64,000 nucleotides of DNA. It comes from UBA2266 sp964406945 (GTDB lineage Bacteria; Planctomycetota; Phycisphaerae; Sedimentisphaerales; Anaerobacaceae). Below are positions 6,654 through 15,450 of the stretch, piece after piece. Within the stretch, counting starts at the first letter, position 1, and the number at the start of each line of letters is the position of its first letter. The notes under the pieces are model-generated. The model made no database searches and was not told where the DNA came from. It was given only the letters and a program-made list of their open reading frames with translations. A program made the position numbers and the translations under genes. The DNA lies in the NCBI GenBank assembly GCA_964406945.1, contig CAYOTO010000013.1:17829-81828 (forward strand), in the 5' to 3' direction.

Positions 6654-9410
6654 ATGAACAGACGTTCACCTCTCTTGCTGTGTGTACTGATGGCGGCTCT
6701 TGCGACCGAACTGTCTGCATCGCAGACGCAGAAGCTGTATCTTTCGGGCAAAGGCAAGGACGACCCCGTTCAGTGGGAGTTTTTCTGCACCAGGGGCCGA
6801 AATAGCGGCCGGTGGACATCCATCGGCGTGCCGAGCAACTGGGAGTTGCAGGGCTTCGGCTCCTACAACTACGGCCACGACAACCCCAAAGCCGACGAAC
6901 AAGGCAAGTACCGCTACAGCTTCGAAGTCCCCGCGGACTGGTCGGGCCGGACCGTCAACATTGTCTTCGACGGGGTGATGACCGACTGCGAGGTGAAGAT
7001 CAACGGACAGTCGGCGGGCCCGGTGCATCAGGGCGGCTTCTACCGCTTCAAGTACGACATTACGAACCTGCTCGAGTTCGGCCGCAGAAACCTGCTGGAA
7101 GCGACGGTAAGCAAGGTTTCCGCGGACAAAAGCGTCGAGGCCGCCGAACGCAAGGCCGATTACTGGGTCTTCGGCGGGATATACAGGCCTGTCTACCTGG
7201 AAGCCCTGCCGAAACAGCACATTAAAGGCGTGAGCATTGACGCAAAGGCTGACGGCGAAATAACCGCGGACGTCTATCTCGAAGACGCCGGCAAGGCCTG
7301 TACGCTCGTTGGCACGGTGCTCGAACGCAACGGCGGGGCGGTCAGCGGGTTTGCCGCCCATGTGAGCAGCGGTCAGGTCAAAGTAAGACTGTCCGGCCGA
7401 ATCAGCCCGGTCAAACCCTGGACAGCGGAAACACCGAATCTCTATAGTCTCAATCTCAGCCTGAGGCAGGATAACAAGCCGGTTCACGAAGTAAACGAAC
7501 ATTTCGGCTTTCGCACGTTCGAGGTCCGCGCCGGCGACGGTCTGTATCTCAACGGCCGCAAGATCCGCCTCAAGGGCGTCAACCGGCATTCCTTCTGGCC
7601 CGACTCGGGCAGGTGTCTCAGCGAGAAGATAAGCCACGACGACGTAATGCTGATCAAGTCCATGAACATGAACGCGGTCCGCATGAGCCACTACCCGCCG
7701 GATGCACATTTCCTTGAGACCTGCGACGAACTCGGCCTGTACGTGCTCGACGAACTGGCGGGCTGGCAGAAGCCGCCGTACGACACGGGCATCGGCGAGA
7801 AACTCGTCAAGGAAATGGTCGAACGCGACCGCAATCACCCGTGCATCCTCTTCTGGGATAACGCCAACGAGGGCGGCTGGAACCGTGAACTCGACGACGA
7901 TTTCGCGAAATACGATTTGCAGAAGCGAACCGTCCTGCATCCCTGGGAAAACTTCAACGGCATCGATACGGACCACTACGAGAGTTACAAAAGCGTGCGG
8001 AAGAAACTGAGCGGCTCGTCCCTGTTCATGACTACAGAATTTCTCCACGGCCTCTACGACGGCGGCCACGGCGCGGGGCTGGATGACTACTGGCACCTGA
8101 TTTTCAACTCGCCAATGGGCGCCGCCGGCTTTCTCTGGTGCCTGGTGGATGAAGGCGTCGTAAGGACCGACCGCGGCGGCGAGATCGATACCGACGGCAA
8201 CCACGCGCCCGACGGCATTGTCGGTCCGTATCGAGAGAAAGAGGCCAGCTATTATACGATCAAGGAGATATGGTCGCCGATTTATGTTGGTCTGCAGAAA
8301 CTGCCGGACGATTTCGACGGCGACATTGAAGTCGAAAACCGCTACGATTTCACCAATCTCAATCAGTGTAAATTCCAATGGCGACTCGCGAAATTCCCGC
8401 ACCCGCTGACGCGCAAAGACAACTGCGAAACAGTTGCACAAGGTGCGATCACAAGCCCGGATGTCGCTCCCGGCGAAAAAGGCCGCCTGAGACTCGAATT
8501 GCCCGATGACTGGCGCGAAGCCGGTGTGCTGTACCTGGCTGCATCCGATCCAAAGGGCCGGGAAGTCTGGACCTGGTCGTGGGCAGTACGAAAAGACTGC
8601 GGAACCTGTCATCAGTACGTCAACCGCCAAACCACCGAAAACGCCGAAATTGAGGTCACCGACAACTCCGAACAACTTGTCTTCAAGATTGACGGTTTGA
8701 AGCTGGCATTCAGCAAAACCGACGGCCGACTTGTAGAGGTGGTGCGGAAAGGCGGGAAACTGTCCTTCGGCCAGGGACCGAGACTGGTTACGGGCGACAG
8801 TAAACTGACGAACTTCAAGCACTGGCGCAAAAACGACGACCTGTGGGTACAGTCCACGTATGAAGACGGATTCGATGTCAAGTGGAAGATCTATCCGAGC
8901 GGCTGGGCCAGATTGGAGTATTCGTACGAGTTGAACGGGAAATATGACGCGACGGGAGTTACCTTCGGCTGTCCCGAAGACAAAATGCAAAAGATGACAT
9001 TTGTCGGCGCCGGGCCGCACCGCGTCTGGAAGAATCGCACGAAAGGCGGCCGCCTGGGCGTCTGGACAAACGACTACAAGGACCACACGCCCGGCCTTAC
9101 GTGGGACTTTCCCGAATTTCGGGGTTTTTACCGCGACTGGCAGTGGTCGAGATTCGAGACCGCCGAGGGCGCGATAACGCTCCTGAACGGCAGCGAGAAT
9201 GTTTACCTCGGAGTCTACCGACCGAAAGACGGCCCAGACCCTAAAAACACAAGAGTGCGACTGCCGGAGATGGGCATATCGCTGCTGCACGGCATACCGC
9301 CGATAGGCACCAAATTCCAGAAGCCGCAAGCCCTCGGTCCGCAGAGCCGCCCGAACGAGGCGTCCGGCAGGTATAAGGGTGTGGTCTGTCTTTACTTTGA
9401 GACTGACTGA
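6654..9410 (+). CDS. GH2 family beta-galactosidase-like enzyme, secreted
   Basis: About 918 residues. I chose the ATG at 6654 because GGAAGGA precedes it and a Sec signal follows (MNRRSPLLLCVLMAALATEL, cleaved near SAS); an in-frame start at 6603 would overlap deoC. The jelly-roll domain with GVPSNWELQGFGSYNYG, the Ig-like domain and the TIM barrel (RLKGVNRHSFWPDSG) are in the usual GH2 order. ILFWDNANEGGW supplies the acid/base Glu (about 406) and FMTTEFLHG the nucleophile (about 462). A C-terminal Gal_mutarotase/small-chain-like domain (about 660-918) ends the protein. It should remove beta-linked galactose or a similar sugar from oligosaccharides in the periplasm. Confidence 0.87.
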   Translation: MNRRSPLLLCVLMAALATELSASQTQKLYLSGKGKDDPVQWEFFCTRGRNSGRWTSIGVPSNWELQGFGSYNYGHDNPKADEQGKYRYSFEVPADWSGRTVNIVFDGVMTDCEVKINGQSAGPVHQGGFYRFKYDITNLLEFGRRNLLEATVSKVSADKSVEAAERKADYWVFGGIYRPVYLEALPKQHIKGVSIDAKADGEITADVYLEDAGKACTLVGTVLERNGGAVSGFAAHVSSGQVKVRLSGRISPVKPWTAETPNLYSLNLSLRQDNKPVHEVNEHFGFRTFEVRAGDGLYLNGRKIRLKGVNRHSFWPDSGRCLSEKISHDDVMLIKSMNMNAVRMSHYPPDAHFLETCDELGLYVLDELAGWQKPPYDTGIGEKLVKEMVERDRNHPCILFWDNANEGGWNRELDDDFAKYDLQKRTVLHPWENFNGIDTDHYESYKSVRKKLSGSSLFMTTEFLHGLYDGGHGAGLDDYWHLIFNSPMGAAGFLWCLVDEGVVRTDRGGEIDTDGNHAPDGIVGPYREKEASYYTIKEIWSPIYVGLQKLPDDFDGDIEVENRYDFTNLNQCKFQWRLAKFPHPLTRKDNCETVAQGAITSPDVAPGEKGRLRLELPDDWREAGVLYLAASDPKGREVWTWSWAVRKDCGTCHQYVNRQTTENAEIEVTDNSEQLVFKIDGLKLAFSKTDGRLVEVVRKGGKLSFGQGPRLVTGDSKLTNFKHWRKNDDLWVQSTYEDGFDVKWKIYPSGWARLEYSYELNGKYDATGVTFGCPEDKMQKMTFVGAGPHRVWKNRTKGGRLGVWTNDYKDHTPGLTWDFPEFRGFYRDWQWSRFETAEGAITLLNGSENVYLGVYRPKDGPDPKNTRVRLPEMGISLLHGIPPIGTKFQKPQALGPQSRPNEASGRYKGVVCLYFETD

Positions 9411-9493
9411 CGGTGTTCGAAACTACTCGACGCCCAAAAAATCACCGAAAAAGGACCAACCGGTAACAAATCGGTAACACCGGCTTTGCATAA

Positions 9494-9568
9494 CAGAATC
9501 CTCAGAACCCCATTTTCATCCACACCATTCGCGAAATAGGTTATAAATTCGAGCCGCCCGAAAGCTGA
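9494..9568 (+). pseudogene. Remnant of an OmpR-type response regulator C-terminus
   Basis: In the 336-nt gap between the GH2 gene and the acyltransferase, one frame reads QNPQNPIFIHTIREIGYKFE and then PPES-stop. This strongly resembles the last helix-wing of OmpR/PhoB DNA-binding domains (family pattern NPxxIxTVRGxGYxFE). Upstream in the same frame there are stops at 9464 and 9491 and nothing else recognisable. I read it as the last 24 codons of a lost regulator gene. Chance similarity cannot be excluded for so short a piece. The rest of the gap (9411-9493, 9569-9746) shows nothing I can name. Confidence 0.45.
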
Positions 9569-9746
9569 ACGTCGAAAAAACTCCGACTCGACTGCGAAAA
9601 TGAAATGGACGCAAGCCGCTCGGTTATGTAACATGCCCTCGAGTTGCGAGTAATCTCAGACTATCGCATGGCCGATATCGTTTGATATTCAGCTCAGCCG
9701 GGGGGCAGAAAAAATCCCCTCCTGTCTTGAAGCGGAGATGCTGCGT

Positions 9747-10427
9747 ATGGGGGCAAAAATCCGGTTCAAGAAGTTCGCAATCGCCGTTGCAAAGACATCC
9801 CTTATTCGGATGCGCAGGCTCCTTGGGCCTCCCCATGTCCTAAACTACGGCCTGACAATTAACGTCGCAATGCTCAGGGCGTTCGGCGCAAAGGTCGGAA
9901 AAGGTGTACGCGTTTATCCGCCTGTTTCCATGCACAATATAAGCGGCGGATACGGCAATCTCACCATAGGCGACAACTGCATCGTCCACGCCAACAGCTA
10001 CCTGGATCTGACCGGACGCATTACACTGGGCGACGGAGTGAGCCTCGGACCCGGCACCATTGTAATGACCCACAACCGCTATAACGGCAACCGTTTTCTG
10101 GAAAGCAATCTCGCCCATACGTGCGGAATCAAAGACGTCTGCATTGGTCTCGGCACCGGCGTAAAGGCCGGCACGCTAATCGTCATGGGCGTGAATATAG
10201 GGGCCGATTCCGTCGTTGCCGGCGGAGCGGTCGTAAATCGAAATGTACCTGAAAGAACCTTCGTGGGCGGCATACCCGCCCGGCTGATCAGGGTCATCGG
10301 TTCGGAAGATGACGGTGGCGAAAATGAACGATACCACGAATTGCACAGAGTTGATCATAAACTTTACTCCGACCGGCATGATTCCGACTCGCCGAATGAC
10401 GCCTCATGTGCCGATTACGCCGGCTGA
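9747..10427 (+). CDS. Hexapeptide-repeat (left-handed beta-helix) acyltransferase
   Basis: 226 residues from the ATG at 9747, which has GGAG nine nt upstream. The core is a run of hexapeptide repeats (LTIGDNCIVHANSYLDL, ITLGDGVSLGPGTIVMTH, IGLGTGVKAGTLIVMGV, IGADSVVAGGAVV) and the closing motif GGIPARLI, as in WcaF/maltose O-acetyltransferase-type enzymes that move acetyl groups from CoA to sugars. The catalytic His is probably in MTHNRYN. The last about 40 residues (after VIGSEDDGG) are low-complexity and overlap the start of the next gene in another frame, so the natural stop may have been lost. A role in exopolysaccharide or O-antigen acetylation is plausible. Confidence 0.85.
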   Translation: MGAKIRFKKFAIAVAKTSLIRMRRLLGPPHVLNYGLTINVAMLRAFGAKVGKGVRVYPPVSMHNISGGYGNLTIGDNCIVHANSYLDLTGRITLGDGVSLGPGTIVMTHNRYNGNRFLESNLAHTCGIKDVCIGLGTGVKAGTLIVMGVNIGADSVVAGGAVVNRNVPERTFVGGIPARLIRVIGSEDDGGENERYHELHRVDHKLYSDRHDSDSPNDASCADYAG

Positions 10428-10758
10428 AATCATCGAGGACGTGCACCGGGCGGTGGAGATCGGCATCGTAAGCGGCGGTGGAGTGCGGGTCGGCCTGGAG
10501 GATAATATCTGGTTCGACGCCGACAGGACCCGCCTTGCCTCGAACAGCGAACTGCTGCGCCGCATCCACGAAATCGCATTAACCGCCGGCAGAAAACCGA
10601 TGCAGCCCGCAACGCTGCGGAAAGAACTGTTGCTCGCCGGCAAAGCAGGTTCCTACGGCCGCAATCGCACAAGTGCGGATTTGCATCCGGCGCAGGCAGT
10701 ACCGCACCCGCAACCCGTTAAAACGGCCGCGGTGCTCAGTTCCGCCCGCCGGCAATAG
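10324..10758 (+). pseudogene. BKACE (DUF849, beta-keto acid cleavage enzyme) with central deletion
   Basis: From the ATG at 10324 the frame encodes NFTPTGMIPTRRMTPHVPIT and PAEIIEDVHRAVEIGI, the first strand-helix of the BKACE/3-keto-5-aminohexanoate cleavage family. It then passes directly to GGGVRVGLEDNIWFD and SNSELLRRIHEIALTAGR, the last part of the same fold. Intact members are about 280-300 residues and include a zinc-binding HxH (HLHAR) region. Here about 170 residues including that active site are missing, without breaking the frame. The last about 35 residues are unlike the family. It overlaps the preceding acyltransferase by about 100 nt. Confidence 0.65.
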
Positions 10759-10877
10759 CCTGATGCTGTACTTTCAGCCCACGCATCACGCAGGCTCTAT
10801 TTACGCCCGCGATTATAAAGTGAATCTCCGGCAGAATTCTTCTAAACCACACCACCTGAATTGCCGAAAACCGCTTG

Positions 10878-10898
10878 TGCGGCTTCAGATAAGCCGCA
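10878..10898 (+). terminator. Perfect 8-bp hairpin without T-tract
   Basis: TGCGGCTT and AAGCCGCA flank a 5-nt loop. It lies after the BKACE remnant and before the OsmC gene, so it could end the upstream transcript or protect it. No U-run follows, so it is not a textbook intrinsic terminator. The rest of the 256-nt gap shows no recognisable gene. Confidence 0.35.
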
Positions 10899-11014
10899 TC
10901 TACTATGGGGTTGTAAAATGCAGTAAGCAATGATCTTGCTCCAAATCGCGTTACGCTGTTGCAACAAGACGCAACCGAAACGATTGCACGCTCATTCTAT
11001 TGGGGGTAATACGA

Positions 11015-11572
11015 ATGACAGTAGCACAAATGCCGAGAACGAACGGTGTCGACACCGTGGCCCTGGAAAAGCTCAGGTCGACCATTGCAAGTGATGCCTC
11101 TAAGGGCAAAGCACAGTTTCAGGTGCGCACTACATGGGAAGGCGGCACGAAGTCCAAAACCCACGTTGACACATGGAAAATCGGCGGTACGCCCAAACGC
11201 AGGTTTTCGCTCGAAAGCGACTGCGAAGGAGACCTGCCCGACGAGGGGACGGCCGCAAATCCGCAGGAAATGCTCATGGCCGCCCTGAACGCCTGTATGC
11301 TGGCGACCTATGTCGGCATCTGCTCGATGAAGGGAATCGAACTGGACAGCCTCGAAATCGAAACACGCGGCCAGCTCGATCTCAGAGGCTATCTTGGGCT
11401 GGATCCGAACGTCAGGCCGGGCTACGAGCAGATCGATTTCACCGTAAGAATCAAAGGAAACGGCACGCGGGAGCAGTTCCAGCAGGTTCACGACACCGTC
11501 CTTGCGACCAGTCCAAATCACTGGAACATGACGAATCCCGTTCAGATGTGTGGCCGTCTCGTCGTAGAGTAG
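11015..11572 (+). CDS. OsmC family protein
   Basis: 185 residues from the ATG at 11015, which follows GGGGGT at good spacing; a TTG at 11000 is a less likely start. The C-terminal about 110 residues match the OsmC/Ohr fold: ANPQEMLMAALNACMLATYV contains the first conserved Cys and NPVQMCGRLV the second. OsmC/Ohr proteins use the Cys pair as a thiol peroxidase against organic hydroperoxides, and both cysteines are kept. The N-terminal segment (TWEGGTKSKTHVDTW, then PDEGTAANPQE) is as in OsmC-like proteins of anaerobes. It stands alone between a broken gene and the next operon. Confidence 0.85.
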   Translation: MTVAQMPRTNGVDTVALEKLRSTIASDASKGKAQFQVRTTWEGGTKSKTHVDTWKIGGTPKRRFSLESDCEGDLPDEGTAANPQEMLMAALNACMLATYVGICSMKGIELDSLEIETRGQLDLRGYLGLDPNVRPGYEQIDFTVRIKGNGTREQFQQVHDTVLATSPNHWNMTNPVQMCGRLVVE

Positions 11573-11729
11573 TTGCAGCAGACTTCAGTCGGCCCGTCGA
11601 CAAAAAGCGGGGGGAGTCGGCGGGTCCGGCTGGGTCGACTGATTGCTTTCTTGCTTGCCTCGTCCTGACAAGCAAGGCAAGCACTCCCGCCGCTGACCGA
11701 TCCAAGTCCTCCAAGTTGGGAATATTTGC

Positions 11730-11758
11730 TTGAAATGACCGTCCCGGGACGGTTCAAT
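11730..11758 (+). promoter_or_regulatory. Candidate promoter with 16-bp palindromic operator in the spacer
   Basis: TTGAAA (11730-11735) and TTCAAT (11753-11758) are separated by 17 nt, and a perfect 16-bp palindrome, ACCGTCCCGGGACGGT (11738-11753), fills the spacer. This is a classic position for repressor binding. The downstream Gfo/Idh/MocA gene begins 48 nt later with GGAGGAC as ribosome binding site. The -10 match is weak (4/6), so the promoter is inferred; the palindrome is seen directly. The remaining part of this gap holds another imperfect repeat (CTTGCTTG...CAAGCAAG near 11650-11680). Confidence 0.45.
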
Positions 11759-11805
11759 CTCAGTATGTCAGATCAGGCAAAAACGCACTTGTTGGAGGAC
11801 AAACC

Positions 11806-13050
11806 ATGAGCACCTCTTATTCCCGCCGCAATTTTCTCAAAACCGCCGGCACGGCGGCAATGGCCATGTCCGCGGTCAGTTATTCCCGCGTATTGGGGGC
11901 CAATGAACGCATCTCCATAGCTCAGATAGGCTGCGGAGGCCGCGGAATCGGCGCACACATGGCGGGCGTGCACCCTCACGACCAGGCGCAAAACGTCGAA
12001 TTTACCGCCGTCTGCGATCCCTGGAAGCAGCGTCGAGAAGAGGCCGCCGAGACCGCGAAACAGTGGTACGGCAGGGCCCCGCGGCAGTTTGTGTCCTACC
12101 GCGACGTGGTCGCGCTCGATGACATCGACGCGGTTATGATCGCCTCCTGCGATCACCAGCACACGACGCACCTGAAAGCCGCCGCCGAAGCGGGTCTCGA
12201 CGTCTACTGCGAAAAGCCGCTGGCCATGAAACTCGACAGGCTCAAGGCCGCCGTGGACGCCGTAAGGAAGAACAAAGTCGTTTGCCAGATAGGCACGCAG
12301 CTCAGGAGTTACGGCTCTTTCACCGGCTGCAAGAAGCTGTACGAAACCGGCATACTTGGCACGATTGGCCGCATCGAACAATGCAGAAACGGCAACATCC
12401 CGTACTGGTACAGCCGCATTCGCCCGGCCGCGGAAAAGGACGTGGACTGGAAAGAGTTTCTGATGGACAAACCCATGCGGCCTTTCGATCCGGTCAAGTT
12501 CGCCGCATGGTACGGCTATCGCGAGTTCTCCGACGGGCCGGTCCCCGGCCTCGGCAGCCATTTTATAGACCTCGTCCATTACATCACCGGCGCGAAATTC
12601 CCCGAGAGCTGCGTCTGCATGGGCGGTACGTTCACCTGGAAAGACAAATACGAATTCACCGCCCCCGACCACGTCCAGGCGCTCTGGACTTACCCGGAGG
12701 GCTTCATGGTCAGCTACTCGACCAACTTCGGCAACGGCAGCGGCAACAGCTTTAAAATGTTCGGCGATGCCGGCGTTCTCGACATGCTCAACTGGGGTTC
12801 GCCCGTCCTCAGCGCCGACGGCCACGCCGCAAACAAGATAGACATTCGCGGCAAACAGCCCGTCGAGCCCGTTCCCATGCCGGACCACTATCTCGACTGG
12901 CTCCGGTGCATGAGAACCCGCGAAACGCCCAACGCCTCCATAGACGCCGGCTACCAGCACGCCGTCGCCTGCATAATGGCTATGCAGTCATACGACAGCG
13001 GCCGCAAAACACTGTACAATCCCCAAAAACGCGAAATCAAAGCCGGTTGA
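11806..13050 (+). CDS. Gfo/Idh/MocA family oxidoreductase, Tat-exported
   Basis: 414 residues, preceded by GGAGGACAAACC. The start MSTSYSRRNFLKTAGTAAMA is a Tat signal (SRRNFLK). The Rossmann domain follows: ISIAQIGCGGRGIGAH for NAD(P) binding and CEKPLAMKLD, the family's conserved EKP motif. The C-terminal substrate domain contains GLGSHFIDLVHYITGAKFP with the conserved His. Exported Gfo/Idh proteins may carry a tightly bound cofactor, as glucose-fructose oxidoreductase does, and act on periplasmic sugars. It is followed after 17 nt by the isomerase/ceramidase-like fusion, so the two probably form an operon. Confidence 0.88.
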   Translation: MSTSYSRRNFLKTAGTAAMAMSAVSYSRVLGANERISIAQIGCGGRGIGAHMAGVHPHDQAQNVEFTAVCDPWKQRREEAAETAKQWYGRAPRQFVSYRDVVALDDIDAVMIASCDHQHTTHLKAAAEAGLDVYCEKPLAMKLDRLKAAVDAVRKNKVVCQIGTQLRSYGSFTGCKKLYETGILGTIGRIEQCRNGNIPYWYSRIRPAAEKDVDWKEFLMDKPMRPFDPVKFAAWYGYREFSDGPVPGLGSHFIDLVHYITGAKFPESCVCMGGTFTWKDKYEFTAPDHVQALWTYPEGFMVSYSTNFGNGSGNSFKMFGDAGVLDMLNWGSPVLSADGHAANKIDIRGKQPVEPVPMPDHYLDWLRCMRTRETPNASIDAGYQHAVACIMAMQSYDSGRKTLYNPQKREIKAG

Positions 13051-13067
13051 TAGCAAAGGAGGACGCG

Positions 13068-15332
13068 ATGAGCAGTTCCGCACGAATCAACAGAAGAGAC
13101 TTCCTCGACGGTACACTGAGGCTCACGGCGGGCACAATCGCCGCCTCGGTTGGGGCCGGTTGTCTGGCTAAGTCCAGCGAGCCCAAATGGAAAATCGGCT
13201 GCTATACCAGACCATGGGCCAAATACGACTACCGCGTCGCACTTGACGAAATCGCCAAAGCCGGCTTCGAGTATGTCGGGCTGATGACCACCAACAGCAA
13301 GTCGCGACTGGTCATCTCCGCCTCTACAACCCCCGAACAGGCGGCTCAGGTGGGCCAAGAAGTGCGAAAACGCGGCTTGACCGTTCTATCGGTCTATGGC
13401 GGTGGAATCGGAGTCGGCAAATCGCTGCAGAAAGGCATCGAAGACATGCGCCGGCTCATCGACAATTGCGCCGCCTGCGGCTGTCGCAGCCTTCTTATGG
13501 GCGGAACCGCCAGCAGCGAACTGTATAAAGCCTATTACAAAGCTATAGCCGAGTCCTGCGACTACGCCGCAGAAAAAGGCATGGAAATAGTGGTCAAACC
13601 CCACGGCGGCCTGAATGCGACCGGACCCCAATGCAGAAAGACGGTCGAGCTGGTCGCCCACAAGAACTTCCGCATTTGGTATGACCCGGGCAACATGTTT
13701 TATTATTCCGACGGCGAACTCGACCCCGTCGTTGATGCACCCACCGTCGAAGGCCTGGTCACCGGCATGTGCGTCAAGGACTATCTGCATCCGAAAAACG
13801 TCGCGCTCACCCCCGGAACGGGCAAAGTGGACTTCCCCCGGGTGTTCCAGAGGCTCCAGGCGGGCGGTTTCACGTCGGGTTCACTCGTAATCGAATGCCT
13901 CGAACCCGGCGACCTTCAACACACTCTTGCTGAAGCCAGAAAGGCCAGGGCGTTTCTAGAGCGGCTCACCGGAAACAGGCCCGCACCCGCAAAGCCAGAA
14001 ATTTCGAAAACGAGTCTCAAAGCGGGTCTGGCGACTGTTGACATTACGCCGCCGCTCGGCTATCGCATGAGCGGTTACTTCCGCGAGCGACTCAGCACCG
14101 GCACGGCTAACCCGCTCAATGCAAGAGCCCTCGTTTTGCAGCAGGGCGATGCCCGAGTCGCAATGGTCTTTTGCGATATCATCGGCCTGAGTCGGCAGGT
14201 TTCGGACCTGGCCAGGAAGAAAGCCTCCAGGACCACCGGCATCCCGCCTGAGAACATCCTTCTGACCGCCACCCACACCCATACCGGCCCGCTCTATTGC
14301 GGAGCGCTCAGAGATCATTTCCACAATCTCGCGGTCGCCGAGCACGGCAACGACCCATGCGAAAAGCTCGATTACTCCGGCGAACTTGCCGCCAAACTGG
14401 CGGACGCAATCACCCAAGCCGCCGCGTCAGCATCGTCGGTCCGCCTCGAAGCCGGCAGCGCCCGGCAGCGGGGTCTGTCCTTCAACCGTCGATTCCACAT
14501 GAAGAACGGGACGGTGCGTTTCAATCCCGGTGTGCTCAACCCCGACATCGTGAAGGTCGCCGGGCCGATCGACCCCCAAGTCGGCCTTCTGTTCATCCGC
14601 GATGCGGCTACCAGCCAAAGACTGGCAAGCATAACCAACTTTGCGCTGCATCTGGACACGGTAGGCGGGACCGAATACGCGGCCGATTATCCCTACTATT
14701 TGCAGCAGTCGCTTAAGAAAGCATACGGCCGGGACTTTGTTTCGATGTTCGCCACAGGAACTTGCGGCGACATTAACCATATCGACGTAACAAAACGCGA
14801 ACGGCTCAAGACCGAATATATAGGCAAAACGCTTGCCGAAACCGTCAAAACCGCAGCCGGCCGACTGGCCAATCTTAAAGAGCCGCTGCTTGCGGCAAAG
14901 AGCAGGACGATAACCGTCCCAATGCAGAAGTTCACTCCGGAAGAGATCGCCTGGGCTACAGAAAACATCGAGAAGGTCGGAACGCGCGAATTGTCGTTCC
15001 TGGAGCAGGTCAAAGCCTACAAGATACTCGACATCCAGGCCAGGGGAGGCGACAACATCGACCTCGAAGTCCAGGTAATCAGACTTTCTGCGGATGCGGC
15101 TATCGTCGCACTGCCGGGCGAAGTTTTTGTCGACATCGGTCTGGCAATCAAGAAGGCCAGCCCGTTTGAAAACACAATGGTCGTCGAACTGGTTCAGGAC
15201 GCACCCGGCTACATACCCACGCAGAAGGCGTTCGAAGAAGGCAGTTACGAGACCGTAAACTCTCGCATAGCCCCGGGCGGAGGCGAAAAACTGCTTGCAA
15301 CCGCCGTCCAATTGCTCGAATCGCTGGCATAA
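13068..15332 (+). CDS. Fusion: sugar phosphate isomerase/epimerase-like TIM barrel + neutral ceramidase-like domain
   Basis: 754 residues. The ATG at 13068 is chosen for its AAAGGAGGACGC site and the Tat-like start (INRRDFLDGTLRLTAG) with a possible lipobox (GAGC). Residues about 40-300 form an AP-endonuclease-2-like TIM barrel (WKIGCYTRPWAKYDY, VVKPHGG, RIWYDPGNMFYYSDG, VIECLEPGD), as in xylose-isomerase-like sugar epimerases. From about 318 (KAGLATVDITPPLGYRMSGY) it matches the neutral/alkaline non-lysosomal ceramidase N-terminal domain, including LTATHTHTGPLY. The segment equivalent to the ceramidase nucleophile (GDVSPN in the family) reads GTCGDINHID, with Asn at 570 in place of Ser, so true ceramidase chemistry is doubtful. 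It is cotranscribed with the preceding oxidoreductase. Confidence 0.82.
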   Translation: MSSSARINRRDFLDGTLRLTAGTIAASVGAGCLAKSSEPKWKIGCYTRPWAKYDYRVALDEIAKAGFEYVGLMTTNSKSRLVISASTTPEQAAQVGQEVRKRGLTVLSVYGGGIGVGKSLQKGIEDMRRLIDNCAACGCRSLLMGGTASSELYKAYYKAIAESCDYAAEKGMEIVVKPHGGLNATGPQCRKTVELVAHKNFRIWYDPGNMFYYSDGELDPVVDAPTVEGLVTGMCVKDYLHPKNVALTPGTGKVDFPRVFQRLQAGGFTSGSLVIECLEPGDLQHTLAEARKARAFLERLTGNRPAPAKPEISKTSLKAGLATVDITPPLGYRMSGYFRERLSTGTANPLNARALVLQQGDARVAMVFCDIIGLSRQVSDLARKKASRTTGIPPENILLTATHTHTGPLYCGALRDHFHNLAVAEHGNDPCEKLDYSGELAAKLADAITQAAASASSVRLEAGSARQRGLSFNRRFHMKNGTVRFNPGVLNPDIVKVAGPIDPQVGLLFIRDAATSQRLASITNFALHLDTVGGTEYAADYPYYLQQSLKKAYGRDFVSMFATGTCGDINHIDVTKRERLKTEYIGKTLAETVKTAAGRLANLKEPLLAAKSRTITVPMQKFTPEEIAWATENIEKVGTRELSFLEQVKAYKILDIQARGGDNIDLEVQVIRLSADAAIVALPGEVFVDIGLAIKKASPFENTMVVELVQDAPGYIPTQKAFEEGSYETVNSRIAPGGGEKLLATAVQLLESLA

Positions 15333-15377
15333 ATCCTGCGGCAGTAGAAAAAATTAAAGGAAATATCAAATTATTTC

Positions 15378-15386
15378 TGTTATGAT
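15378..15386 (+). promoter_or_regulatory. Possible extended -10 promoter of the LamG gene
   Basis: TGTTATGAT (TG, one base, then TATGAT) lies in an AT-rich patch about 65 nt before the LamG start. No good -35 is visible, as is common for extended -10 promoters. Confidence 0.35.
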
Positions 15387-15450
15387 AAGTTTTTAGTCAG
15401 GTCCGGGCCGGGATTCCGGGCACGAGAATGTATCGAACAGGAGGTACGAC

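Noticed and set aside
6666..9329. Long open frame (887 codons) on the minus strand
   Set aside because: It lies wholly antisense to the GH2 gene, which has clear catalytic motifs, a signal peptide and a ribosome binding site. The antisense frame shows no known domain; long antisense frames are common in GC-rich coding DNA.
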